From contig NZ_CP067977.1 of assembly GCF_016656965.1 (NCBI RefSeq), positions 1,698,501 to 1,762,500 of the forward strand: 64,000 bases of DNA, written 5' to 3'. Of the stretch, positions 1 through 6,932 are shown in pieces. The stretch comes from Brevundimonas vitisensis (GTDB taxonomy: Bacteria; Pseudomonadota; Alphaproteobacteria; Caulobacterales; Caulobacteraceae). Each line of letters opens with the position of its first letter. The stretch's first letter is position 1. The position numbers were made by a program, and so were the translations under genes. The notes under the pieces are model-generated. The model ran no database searches and was not told the origin of the DNA. It worked only from the letters and a program-made list of their open reading frames with translations.

Positions 1-13
1 GACCCCGATCCGC

Positions 14-529
14 ATGAGCGCCGTCGCCACCGCCTTCGGCCTGGCCCTGGTGGCCGGGCCTGCCGCCGCCCAGGCGACCAATGTGAATCTTGGCCAGTTC
101 GACGGCCGCTGGTTCGAGGTGGTCCGCAGCCACAACGACGTGCAGAAGGACTGCAGCCGGGCCCAGATTGACTTCAACCCCACCAACCGGGCCGACCGCT
201 ACGGCATCGTGGTGACCTGCACCCGCCGCGCCGACGGCGTGGTCGAGACCCTGCGGGCCAATGCCCGGGTCACCGACACGACCACCAATGCCAAATTTCG
301 TTTCAGCCTGACCGGTCTGCTCAGCTTCGGCGGCCTGGCGGGCCAGAACTACTGGGTCTGGGACCATGCGCCGGACTACAGCTGGGCCATCATGGGCCTG
401 CCGAACAAGTCGGACTGGTGGATCTGGCACCGCAGCCAGAGCCCGTCCGAAGCCACCCGCACCCAACTGATCGGCCGCGCCCGCGCCCTGGGCTTCAACA
501 CCGGCAATGTGGTGCACACGGGCCGGTGA
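14..529 (+). CDS. Lipocalin family protein (Blc-like), possibly 5'-partial
   Basis: Small exported lipocalin, a beta-barrel binder of hydrophobic ligands such as lysophospholipids or fatty acids in this family. The N-terminus is a hydrophobic Ala-rich signal stretch ending at about residue 20 (AAAQA). The lipocalin signature GRW is at residues 31-33, and the second half has the PDYSW / WWIWHR pattern seen in bacterial Blc proteins. Cys47 and Cys69 could form a disulfide. The frame is open to the window edge and the visible signal lacks a positively charged N-terminus, so the true start may lie upstream. The transposon's target duplication begins three bases after the stop codon. Confidence 0.82.
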   Translation: MSAVATAFGLALVAGPAAAQATNVNLGQFDGRWFEVVRSHNDVQKDCSRAQIDFNPTNRADRYGIVVTCTRRADGVVETLRANARVTDTTTNAKFRFSLTGLLSFGGLAGQNYWVWDHAPDYSWAIMGLPNKSDWWIWHRSQSPSEATRTQLIGRARALGFNTGNVVHTGR

Positions 530-532
530 TCC

Positions 533-540
533 CGCTTGAT
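533..540. repeat. Target-site duplication, left copy
   Basis: The 8-mer cgcttgat lies immediately outside the left inverted repeat. It is repeated exactly outside the right inverted repeat at 4285-4292. An 8-bp duplication is the length produced by IS1595-family transposases. Confidence 0.93.
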
Positions 541-564
541 GGCGTATGCGTATTTGACAAACCC
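541..564 (+). repeat. Terminal inverted repeat, left (IRL)
   Basis: 24-bp terminal repeat starting ggcgtatgcg and ending ttgacaaaccc. It matches the reverse complement of 4261-4284 at 23 of 24 positions; only the eighth base differs (g versus c). Confidence 0.95.
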
Positions 565-569
565 GTCAG

Positions 570-818
570 TTATGCCGCCTCCGCCAGCCTCCCGCCGCTG
601 GCCTCTCGTATGGCCTGATACAGCCTGACCGCTGCATCTTCTGACACGATCTTGGCGAGAACGTTCAGACCGTCGTCGGCCTCATCGCGCTCATAGAGGA
701 AGTAGCCGAGGCCGTTTCCGGGGCGGCCTTCGCCGCTCGCCAGTTCCTCATTCGTCAGTGGGCTGATGCAAAGAGAACGGCGATTCCCGAGAGCCATGCT
801 AAAGTAGTAATCGCTCAT
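570..818 (-). CDS. Hypothetical 82-residue protein, transposon cargo
   Basis: Small soluble protein of unknown function; no motif recognised. It is mildly acidic and ends in an Ala-rich tail. Its stop codon is only 6 bp inside the left inverted repeat, so it is the outermost cargo gene. It is transcribed divergently from the 237-residue gene, with only 24 bp between the two start codons, so the promoters must overlap each other or the opposite coding region. The start is supported by a weak purine-rich stretch (ggtgag) just upstream. Confidence 0.6.
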   Translation of the reverse strand: MSDYYFSMALGNRRSLCISPLTNEELASGEGRPGNGLGYFLYERDEADDGLNVLAKIVSEDAAVRLYQAIREASGGRLAEAA

Positions 819-842
819 AGATTCTCACCCGAGGTTGATAAC

Positions 843-1556
843 ATGGCTCCGATCCCTCCGCCGAAGCCCCAGAAGTTCCACAAAGACCCGCGCATCTCGG
901 TAAACAAGCTCGCTGAATATCTTGCCACGAATAAGGCCTCAAGGCGAGAGAGAATACTGCGAGATTCCAAGTTTCCGCCAACCTTCCAAGTGATCCGATA
1001 CGAGCCTACACTGGAGCTTGCAAAGCGCTTCCTTGTTGGGAAAGTGCCGAATACGCAGAGTTTACAGGTCGCGATTTCCGAATACGAAGCGACACTGGTG
1101 AATGGCGACTTCGAGGAACGCATGAAGAAGTCGAACGTGGAGGCCATGAAGCTCTTTCTAGGTCTCGCCCCGACGCTCGATTTCCACGAGGCGACCCTGA
1201 CCATGGGTGAGCACGCTCCCAAAAAGCTCCCGATAGCCGACGTCGCGGTGAGCGTCCGGCCGGATGTGCTGGTAACCATGAGCAAGAAGGGTGCCAAGCA
1301 GAGCGGGGCCATAAAGCTCAACATCTCCAAGGGCTCGCCTCACACGAAGGACTCGGCGGAATATGCCGGGGCGCTTCTTCGGCACTACCTCGTCAGTCAG
1401 GGTGGCGACGACTGCGACTATCGCTGCTGCTTCACGCTGGACATCTTCTCGAAGAAGCTCGTCGAAGCACCAAAGGCGATCACCAATCGGCTGAAAGATG
1501 CCGAGGCTGCGTGCGCTGAAATCGCGCGGCAATGGGACTCAATCAAGGCCGCCTAA
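843..1556 (+). CDS. Hypothetical 237-residue protein, transposon cargo
   Basis: Not confidently recognised. The N-terminal third is basic (many Lys/Arg at residues 10-60). The middle has RPDVLV (Asp141) followed 17 residues later by GAIKL (Lys158). This loosely resembles the Asp...x-x-Lys core of PD-(D/E)XK nuclease folds, but the expected acidic or Gln residue two before the Lys is Ala, so the resemblance is only suggestive. A Cys-rich spot (DCDYRCC) lies near residue 190. It is the only plus-strand gene of the transposon, preceded by a gaggt ribosome-binding site, and its 3' end overlaps the convergent membrane-protein gene by 14 bp. Confidence 0.72.
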   Translation: MAPIPPPKPQKFHKDPRISVNKLAEYLATNKASRRERILRDSKFPPTFQVIRYEPTLELAKRFLVGKVPNTQSLQVAISEYEATLVNGDFEERMKKSNVEAMKLFLGLAPTLDFHEATLTMGEHAPKKLPIADVAVSVRPDVLVTMSKKGAKQSGAIKLNISKGSPHTKDSAEYAGALLRHYLVSQGGDDCDYRCCFTLDIFSKKLVEAPKAITNRLKDAEAACAEIARQWDSIKAA

Positions 1557-1749
1557 AGCGAGGCTTCTCGAACCAGAACCAAGTGCGGAAGATGAACACC
1601 AGCCAGCCGCCGACTATAAGCATCACGACGACCTTGGCGGGATCGCGGTCTAGCAGTCGCCACACCACCCAGAAGGCGGGAGCGGCCAGCGCGAGAACAT
1701 AGAGCCGACCCCACGACGGACGGACCCATCGCCAGATATCAGTTTCCAT
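1543..1749 (-). CDS. Small two-helix membrane protein, transposon cargo
   Basis: 68 residues with two predicted transmembrane segments, about residues 16-32 and 39-56. They are joined by a short charged loop (LLDRDPAK), and the protein ends in a basic tail (KPRFRRP). Function unknown. It is the last gene of a four-gene overlapping run on the minus strand, its start lying 11 bp inside the preceding 54-residue gene. Small bi-helical proteins at the end of such runs can be membrane effectors, but nothing here proves that. Confidence 0.6.
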   Translation of the reverse strand: METDIWRWVRPSWGRLYVLALAAPAFWVVWRLLDRDPAKVVVMLIVGGWLVFIFRTWFWFEKPRFRRP

Positions 1750-1903
1750 CCGATGCCGCTTCTGGCTCCGGTGCAGCCTTCTCAGGTTTCGGAGCCCTGA
1801 CTATCCGCCGAAGGTTGGCCTCAAAGACCTCTTCGTTCTCGTGCGCGCCGATCTCGCGGGCCAGGTCCCGGAATTTGTCAGCCTGGGGCCTCGGCTCGCT
1901 CAT
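1739..1903 (-). CDS. Hypothetical 54-residue protein, transposon cargo
   Basis: Small charged protein starting MSEPRPQADKF with a helical core (FRDLAREIG, EEVFEANLRRIV) and a Pro/Ala/Glu-rich tail. This pattern occurs in short proteins of alphaproteobacterial accessory regions whose role I cannot name. The start codon overlaps the stop of the DUF1828-like gene in an ATGA, which chooses this start over a longer open frame reaching 2101. Translational coupling to the upstream gene is likely. Confidence 0.6.
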   Translation of the reverse strand: MSEPRPQADKFRDLAREIGAHENEEVFEANLRRIVRAPKPEKAAPEPEAASDGN

Positions 1904-2694
1904 TGGTAAACCCCCCTTATGCCCGCTTGCTGACGCATCTTCTGGCTTACGTCCCATTGCGCGCCTCCCAGCGATCCCAGCGACACGTTGCTGTTCATCA
2001 ACCTCGCCACGGTGCGTGTCTTGATGGTGGCAGGCTTGGCGTTCTCGAAGACCACCATAGGGATGACGCCTGTCAGCCCTTGGCGCTCCATTTCTTGCCA
2101 CAGAACGAACGCCTCAAGGGCCTTTACTTCGGTCGTTCCTGCGTAAATCGCGAGCGTGGCGTCGGGCCCGCGCACCACCACGTCAGCAACGTAGTCGCTG
2201 AGGGTCGCCATGGGGGATGCGTCGCGTTCGACGACCGCCATGCCTTGGAAGGTCGCTTCGACGAACTCTTGAAGATCCACTTTGAAGGTGTCCCGCACAA
2301 CGGTTCGAGACATCATCCTCAGGTCGCCCAAGCGCACCATGAGCGCCATGAATTTGAGGAAGTAAGCGGGCATCTGCTCTTCGGACAGATAGTCCGTGTG
2401 GATCAGTATTTCGCTCTCGTCGTAGTGGCATCCATACTCGCTAAGCAGGCGATGAAACTCCGCGCCCCTGACCTCATTGTCGAGCGAGAAACCTTCCTCC
2501 TGAAGCTCGGCCATCGTAGCCCCGTCATCCTCAAAACGGTATCGGCTGGAGAAATCGGGATCACGGCGCGCGTATAGCGCCACAGCGTCACCATCTGGGT
2601 TGCGGAAGGGGGTGCGGATTGCAAACCCCATCGGAACCTCGCGCATGGCAAGGCCGTCGCAGAATGTTCCGCACACGTCCTTGAGGAGGTTCAT
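1900..2694 (-). CDS. DUF1828-like domain protein, transposon cargo
   Basis: 264-residue protein. The first ~100 residues have the look of DUF1828 (IRTPF...DGDAVALY...YRFEDDGATMAELQEEGF), a domain of unknown biochemical function found in bacteria, archaea and phage-related loci. The C-terminal part (residues ~150-260, DYVADVVVRGPDA... VKALEAFVLWQEM) looks like its usual partner region (DUF1829-like). Family assignment is from memory of the pattern, not from a search. It overlaps both neighbours by 4 bp (ATGA at 2691-2694 and 1900-1903), so the three proteins are probably made together. Confidence 0.72.
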   Translation of the reverse strand: MNLLKDVCGTFCDGLAMREVPMGFAIRTPFRNPDGDAVALYARRDPDFSSRYRFEDDGATMAELQEEGFSLDNEVRGAEFHRLLSEYGCHYDESEILIHTDYLSEEQMPAYFLKFMALMVRLGDLRMMSRTVVRDTFKVDLQEFVEATFQGMAVVERDASPMATLSDYVADVVVRGPDATLAIYAGTTEVKALEAFVLWQEMERQGLTGVIPMVVFENAKPATIKTRTVARLMNSNVSLGSLGGAQWDVSQKMRQQAGIRGVYQ

Positions 2695-3164
2695 AACAGG
2701 CTGCCCTTCTGGTCGAAGCCATAACGCTTCGCGGCAATATCGAACGCAGTCGCTTCGGTGACGTTAAATACCGCGCTGGCGTCAATCGCGGTCGGCCTCT
2801 TCCTCTTCCCCGCTCGCACCGTGCCAGCGACAACGGAATTTAGGGGCTTTGTAGTAAAATGGCAATGCCAACCGGGTTCTGACGAGTGAAACTCATGCTC
2901 GCACAGAACGATCATATCGCCCCCTTCTTCGACGCCTAGCTTAGCGCGAAATATTTCCTTGCTCTCGTTAAGCACAATTTTAACGCGAATACGCCGACCT
3001 AGCGCCGTGAACCTTACAATGCGCCAGCTATACGCGCGCCCAAACTTGTAGGCACTCTCCTTCACCTTTGATTGGGGAAAGGCATGACGAGGGATATGGC
3101 CGTATTGCCACTTTCCCAAGTCAAAGGCGGATTTTTCCGCCTTGATGATGTCTTTAAGTCGCAT
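2691..3164 (-). CDS. Hypothetical His/Cys-rich 157-residue protein, transposon cargo
   Basis: Basic protein of unknown function. A compact cluster at residues 88-102 (CEHEFH...EPGWHCHF: Cys88, His90, His93, His100, Cys101, His102) could bind a metal ion or form an active site. The start at 3164 is chosen because gagggg lies just upstream; an in-frame ATG at 3203 would add 13 residues. The stop overlaps the start of the DUF1828-like gene. It lies 83 bp downstream of the transposase gene on the same strand, so it may be read from the transposase promoter or from its own. Confidence 0.68.
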   Translation of the reverse strand: MRLKDIIKAEKSAFDLGKWQYGHIPRHAFPQSKVKESAYKFGRAYSWRIVRFTALGRRIRVKIVLNESKEIFRAKLGVEEGGDMIVLCEHEFHSSEPGWHCHFTTKPLNSVVAGTVRAGKRKRPTAIDASAVFNVTEATAFDIAAKRYGFDQKGSLL

Positions 3165-3166
3165 GG

Positions 3167-3200
3167 CCCCTCGCGAAGCGCATAGAGCCTCGCTGAGGGG
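3167..3200. promoter_or_regulatory. Imperfect palindrome at the start of the cargo operon
   Basis: cccctcgcga ... tcgctgagggg forms an imperfect inverted repeat that includes the presumed ribosome-binding site of the 157-residue gene. It could be an operator or a translation-blocking hairpin. No experiment supports either. Confidence 0.35.
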
Positions 3201-3247
3201 CACAAGGTCAACCGCGCGTTCGCCAGCGAGCGCCGTGCCACTTGCCG

Positions 3248-4219
3248 TTAGGCGACGGCTTCGGCCCGCAAGTCAGTTGACCGATAGGTGAGGCGCTTGC
3301 CGACGACGCCCAGCACGGCGCGCATGGTGCGTTCCTGATCTTCACAGCCCAGCGCCGAACGGTTGGAATAGCGGAAATCGAACTCTGCCAGATAGCGGTG
3401 CAGGTGCTTCTTGGAGCAGTGCTGATAGACGCCTTTCATGCCGCGTTTGAAGATCGAGAAGAAGCCCTCGACCGTGTTGGTGTGGACGCGCGGGTCCAGC
3501 TTGAAGACATACTCGCCTTTGCTGTGATTGACGCGCGAGTGGGCGGCGAGCGTCTTGCCAGCGCGGCGATAGAAGGTCGCTTCGTCGGTCATCAGGTGCG
3601 CTTCGGTGGCCATGTTGGCCGCGACGATCAGGCCGATCTGGTTGGTGTTGACGTCGTTCATGACGAACGAGCGCGAACGACCCGTGCTGCGTTCGACGAG
3701 GCTCAGAACCTTCATCTTGTGCGCGCCGCCCGAAGTGACCGGGGTATTGGGCTCGCGACCGATGTAGGTTTCATCAGCCTCGACCATGCCGCCGTCCATA
3801 CCGAAGGGCGAGAGGTCGCCAGAGCGCATGGCTTCGCGGATGCGGTGGGCCAGGAACCACGCGGTGTTGTATTGGACCTCAAGGGTGCGCTGGAGCTGGA
3901 GGGCCGAAACGCCCTTCTTGCTGCTGCACATCAGATAGATCGCCTGTAGCCACTTATGCAGGGGCAGGTGGCTTTCCTCAAAGATCGTGCCCTTGCGGAC
4001 GGTGAACTGGCCACGGCAAGCGCCGCACTTCTTCAGGCCATGACGGATCACGCCTTCCGGGTTCTTCTTGGAGGGCTTGGAGCGCACCGCCTTGAGGGCA
4101 TAGGACCGACCGACAACGCCGCAGTGCGGGCACGAGGCCTCGCCGCCCCAGATGATGCCTTCGACGAACGCGAAAGCGGCGGCTTCATCGTGAAAATAGG
4201 GCTTGGACAGAACGGACAC
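3248..4219 (-). CDS. IS1595-family transposase
   Basis: 323-residue transposase, full length for the family. An N-terminal zinc-ribbon has Cys30, Cys33, Cys65 and Cys68. The DDE/DDN-type catalytic core shows VEADETYIG (Asp149), MTDEATFY (Asp212) and the signature HTNTVEGFFSIFKRG (Asn248, Glu251, Lys258), followed by YLAEFDFRYSNR, typical of IS1595 members. A good ribosome-binding site (aaggag, 9 bp spacing) precedes the ATG. No frameshift or internal stop is seen, so the element may still be active. Confidence 0.93.
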   Translation of the reverse strand: MSVLSKPYFHDEAAAFAFVEGIIWGGEASCPHCGVVGRSYALKAVRSKPSKKNPEGVIRHGLKKCGACRGQFTVRKGTIFEESHLPLHKWLQAIYLMCSSKKGVSALQLQRTLEVQYNTAWFLAHRIREAMRSGDLSPFGMDGGMVEADETYIGREPNTPVTSGGAHKMKVLSLVERSTGRSRSFVMNDVNTNQIGLIVAANMATEAHLMTDEATFYRRAGKTLAAHSRVNHSKGEYVFKLDPRVHTNTVEGFFSIFKRGMKGVYQHCSKKHLHRYLAEFDFRYSNRSALGCEDQERTMRAVLGVVGKRLTYRSTDLRAEAVA

Positions 4220-4260
4220 GGCGGGTTTCTCCTTACCCGCTCAATATCGCCTAGCTGGAT

Positions 4261-4284
4261 GGGTTTGTCAAATACGGATACGCC
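4261..4284 (-). repeat. Terminal inverted repeat, right (IRR)
   Basis: Reads gggtttgtca...gatacgcc on the plus strand, the reverse complement of 541-564 with one mismatch. It lies 41 bp upstream of the transposase start. Confidence 0.95.
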
Positions 4285-4292
4285 CGCTTGAT
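4285..4292. repeat. Target-site duplication, right copy
   Basis: cgcttgat, identical to 533-540 on the other side of the transposon. Removing 541-4292 restores a continuous lipocalin–mmcB intergenic region. Confidence 0.93.
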
Positions 4293-4322
4293 CCGTGAAC
4301 ACAAGCGGAACATAAGTCGAGG

Positions 4323-4766
4323 ATGGCTGCTGCCGTCCATCTGGAACTTGTCTTTTCCCGGCCCGAAACCACCCAGGCGGTGACGCGGGGGGCGGCGCGG
4401 CTGTTGCTGGACATGGGCTATGCGCCGCTGATGGAGGTCTGCCTGCCCAATGGGCGCAGGGCCGACGTCATGGCCCTGGGTCCGCGCGGCGACATCGTCA
4501 TCTGCGAGGTGAAGTCGGGGCTGGACGATTATCGCGTCGACCGGAAATGGGGCGAATACGGCCCCTTCTGCGATGCCTTCTATTTCGCGGTCGCGCCGGA
4601 GTTTCCGGTCGACGTCCTGCCGGACCAGCCCGGCCTGATCGTCGCCGACGGGTTCGGCGGGGCGGTTGTGCGCGAAGCCCCGGTTGAGGCCCTGTCCCCC
4701 GCCCGCCGCAAGGCGCTGACCATCGCCTTCGGCCGTCTGGGGGCCATGCGGTCGATGCGGCTTTAG
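4323..4766 (+). CDS. mmcB: MmcB family DNA repair protein
   Basis: 147-residue protein of the MmcB family (formerly DUF1052). In Caulobacter the family is linked to survival after mitomycin C damage. A PD-(D/E)XK-type nuclease core is visible: Asp48 in RRADVMAL and Glu62-x-Lys64 in CEVKSG, followed by a conserved DYRVDRKWGEY segment. The length is normal for the family. It is a single gene between the transposon and the convergent regA-like gene. Damage induction would be expected from known homologues, but I did not recognise a LexA box in the short upstream region left by the insertion. Confidence 0.88.
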   Translation: MAAAVHLELVFSRPETTQAVTRGAARLLLDMGYAPLMEVCLPNGRRADVMALGPRGDIVICEVKSGLDDYRVDRKWGEYGPFCDAFYFAVAPEFPVDVLPDQPGLIVADGFGGAVVREAPVEALSPARRKALTIAFGRLGAMRSMRL

Positions 4767-4773
4767 GCGCGCC

Positions 4774-5334
4774 CTAGCGCGGGGCGCGTTTGGCCAGGAT
4801 GCGTTGCAAGGTGCGGCGGTGCATGCCCAGGCGGCGAGCGGTTTCCGAGACATTGTGGTCGCACAGCTCATAGACGCGCTGGATATGTTCCCAGCGCACC
4901 CGGTCGGCGCTCATCGGGTTGTCCGGCGGCTCGGGGGCCTCGCCGGTCATCAGCAGGGCCTTGACCACGTCGTCGGCGTCGGCGGGTTTCTGCAGATAGT
5001 CCACGGCCCCGGCCTTGACCGCCGCCACCGCCGTGGCGATCGCGCCATATCCGGTCAGCATCACGATACGGGCGTCCTCGCGCCGCTCGCGCACGGCCTC
5101 GACAATCTTCAGGCCGTTGCCGTCCTCCAGCCGCATGTCCAGCACGGCAAAGGCGGGCACGACCGTCTTCAGGGCTTCCAGCGCCTCGGCGATGGAGGCC
5201 GCCAGGGTGACCTGGAACCCCCGCGCTTCCAGCGCGCGGCCCAGACGGGTGCGCAGGGCATTGTCGTCGTCCAGCAGCAGCAGCGACCGGTCGGTAAGCG
5301 CAGCAATTCGGGCTTCGGTGTCGGGCATCGTCAT
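4774..5334 (-). CDS. regA: Redox response regulator of the RegA/PrrA/ActR family
   Basis: Response regulator partner of the RegB-like kinase encoded immediately upstream. The receiver domain (residues ~16-130) has the acidic cluster LDDDN, phosphoacceptor Asp66 (AVLDMRLEDG), Thr94 and Lys116. The C-terminal Fis-type helix-turn-helix (residues ~146-184, NVSETARRLGMHRRTLQRIL) is the near-invariant RegA recognition helix region. aaggag precedes two possible starts, ATG at 5334 (3 bp spacing) and ATG at 5328 (9 bp spacing); the second is equally likely. The gene lies 47 bp downstream of regB. The family controls respiration, redox balance and energy genes. Confidence 0.9.
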   Translation of the reverse strand: MTMPDTEARIAALTDRSLLLLDDDNALRTRLGRALEARGFQVTLAASIAEALEALKTVVPAFAVLDMRLEDGNGLKIVEAVRERREDARIVMLTGYGAIATAVAAVKAGAVDYLQKPADADDVVKALLMTGEAPEPPDNPMSADRVRWEHIQRVYELCDHNVSETARRLGMHRRTLQRILAKRAPR

Positions 5335-5381
5335 GGTCTCCTTGGCGATCAAGTCGTCATGTCCCGGGGTAAGGTCAAGGT

Positions 5382-6878
5382 TCACCCACCCCCCTGCGAC
5401 ACTTCGAGCGCCGGGCGAGGCCAGCGGATGCTGACACGGGCCCCGCGCGGCTGCCCCCTGCCGCCGTCGCCCGTCCCCACGGTGACCTTGCCCCCGGTCC
5501 GTTCCAACAGGGTGCGGGCAATGAAAAAGCCCAGGCCCATGCCCCCCTGGCTGGGCGCGATGGGGGTCGGATCAGGGGCCGAGGCGGTCTTGCCCCTGCG
5601 CCGAGGTTTGGCGGCCCCGGCGGCGGCGGCGGCGATCTGGGCCGCAAGGGCGCGCCGCGCCTTGCCCTGCGGACGGCTGGTCACATAGGGCTCGCCCAGG
5701 CGCGGCAGGATTTCGGACGAAAAGCCGGGCCCGTCGTCCACCACCTCGATCTCGATCCAGCCCGCATCGACCAGTGCGGCCACGCGGACGCGGGATCCGG
5801 CGAAATCGGCCGCATTCTCAACGAGGGTGGACAGGCCATGGATGACCTCAGGCAGGCGGCGCACACGGGGAACCGGCTCACCCGACGCCGTCCGGACCCG
5901 GGTTTCGAACGCCAGGTCAAAACCTCGATGCGGCTCGACCACCTCGTCCAGCAGGGTCTTCAGCGCGACGTCGGCATAGAGGGCGTCGCCCTCCTCTGGC
6001 TCCTGGGACAGACGTTTCAGGATGTCGCGGCAGCGCTCGGCCTGTTGCAGGATCAGGGCGGCGTCCTCGGCTTCCGGCCCGCCCTTGGCCGAGGCGCGCA
6101 GCATTTCGCGAGCCACCACCTGGATGGTGGCCAGAGGCGTGCCCAGCTCATGCGCCGCCGCCGCCGCCAGCCCTCCCAGGGCCGCCAGCCTCTGCTCGCG
6201 TTGCAGCACATCCTGGGTGGTGGCCAAGGCCAGCTCCAGCTTTTCGGCGTCCGCCGCAACCCGCCAGGCATAGGCGGCGGTGAAGACAACGCCCGTCACC
6301 AGGGCCAAGCCGATGCCGAACCGATAGAGCGGCGGCAGGTTCAGGTCTGCGCCCTGGGCCCAGGGCAGCGGCAGAGCCAGATAGAACAGCGCCGCCGTCG
6401 CCAGCAGAGCCAACACCCCCAGAGCCACCGCCTGACGTCCCGGCAGGGAGGCCGCCGCCACCGTAACCGGGGCGACCAGCAGCAGGCAGAAGGGATTTTC
6501 CAATCCGCCCGTCAGACCCAGAAGCATCGCCAGCTGCAGGATATCGAAGCCCAGATGCGCGGCGGTCTGGCTGCCGTCCGACAGGCCGCCATCGGTACGC
6601 TTCATCCGCGCCGTGGCCTGGAGATTCATCAGGACGCTGGCGGCGATCACCGCCAGACAGGGCCACAGCGGCAGATCGAAATGAAGGAAGCCGACCGCCA
6701 CCACGACCGTCGCGCTCTGACCCGCCACCGCCAGCCATCGCAGGACGATCAGGGTCCGCAGCGACAGACCGCGACCACGGCGGGGCAGATTTCGCCAACC
6801 GGCCAGGGGCCCAGGGCCAGGATCCAGCCCGGCACCTTGCGACGATTGCGACGATGGATCGGCTTCATTCGGGATCAC
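5382..6878 (-). CDS. regB: Redox sensor histidine kinase of the RegB/PrrB/ActS family
   Basis: 498-residue membrane kinase that senses redox state through quinones. About six transmembrane segments span residues 40-205, with the quinone-site motif GGLENPF at 124-130. The H-box AAAHELGTPLA carries His243, and the conserved redox Cys283 (ERCRDIL) corresponds to the regulatory cysteine of Rhodobacter RegB. The N-box (ENAAD), DDGPG and GGMGLG nucleotide-binding motifs are present. An Ala/Arg/Lys-rich insert of about 40 residues (~403-443) sits between the DDGPG and GGMGLG boxes. It is divergent from the SCO gene, with a 54-bp shared intergenic region. Confidence 0.92.
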   Translation of the reverse strand: MIPNEADPSSQSSQGAGLDPGPGPLAGWRNLPRRGRGLSLRTLIVLRWLAVAGQSATVVVAVGFLHFDLPLWPCLAVIAASVLMNLQATARMKRTDGGLSDGSQTAAHLGFDILQLAMLLGLTGGLENPFCLLLVAPVTVAAASLPGRQAVALGVLALLATAALFYLALPLPWAQGADLNLPPLYRFGIGLALVTGVVFTAAYAWRVAADAEKLELALATTQDVLQREQRLAALGGLAAAAAHELGTPLATIQVVAREMLRASAKGGPEAEDAALILQQAERCRDILKRLSQEPEEGDALYADVALKTLLDEVVEPHRGFDLAFETRVRTASGEPVPRVRRLPEVIHGLSTLVENAADFAGSRVRVAALVDAGWIEIEVVDDGPGFSSEILPRLGEPYVTSRPQGKARRALAAQIAAAAAGAAKPRRRGKTASAPDPTPIAPSQGGMGLGFFIARTLLERTGGKVTVGTGDGGRGQPRGARVSIRWPRPALEVSQGGG

Positions 6879-6932
6879 ACGCCCTCTATAGACCCGTCTG
6901 GTCCTTCCTTGTGATGATTTCGGAGATTCGCG

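Larger units (their letters stand above)
541..4284 (-). mobile_element. IS1595-family transposon of 3744 bp with cargo genes
   Basis: Both ends are defined by the sequence: 24-bp terminal inverted repeats at 541-564 and 4261-4284 (one mismatch) flanked by identical 8-bp duplications. Inside are a transposase (3248-4219) and six other predicted genes. The length is about three to four times that of a simple IS, so this is a cargo-carrying member; IS1595 relatives with passenger genes are known. The interior looks less GC-rich than the flanking chromosome, most clearly around 2850-3130. The transposase is intact and the duplication undecayed, which suggests recent insertion. Confidence 0.92.

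Noticed and set aside
1903-2577. Plus-strand frame of 224 codons inside the transposon
   Set aside because: Antisense to the DUF1828-like gene, which has overlapping neighbours on its own strand and a recognisable domain pattern.
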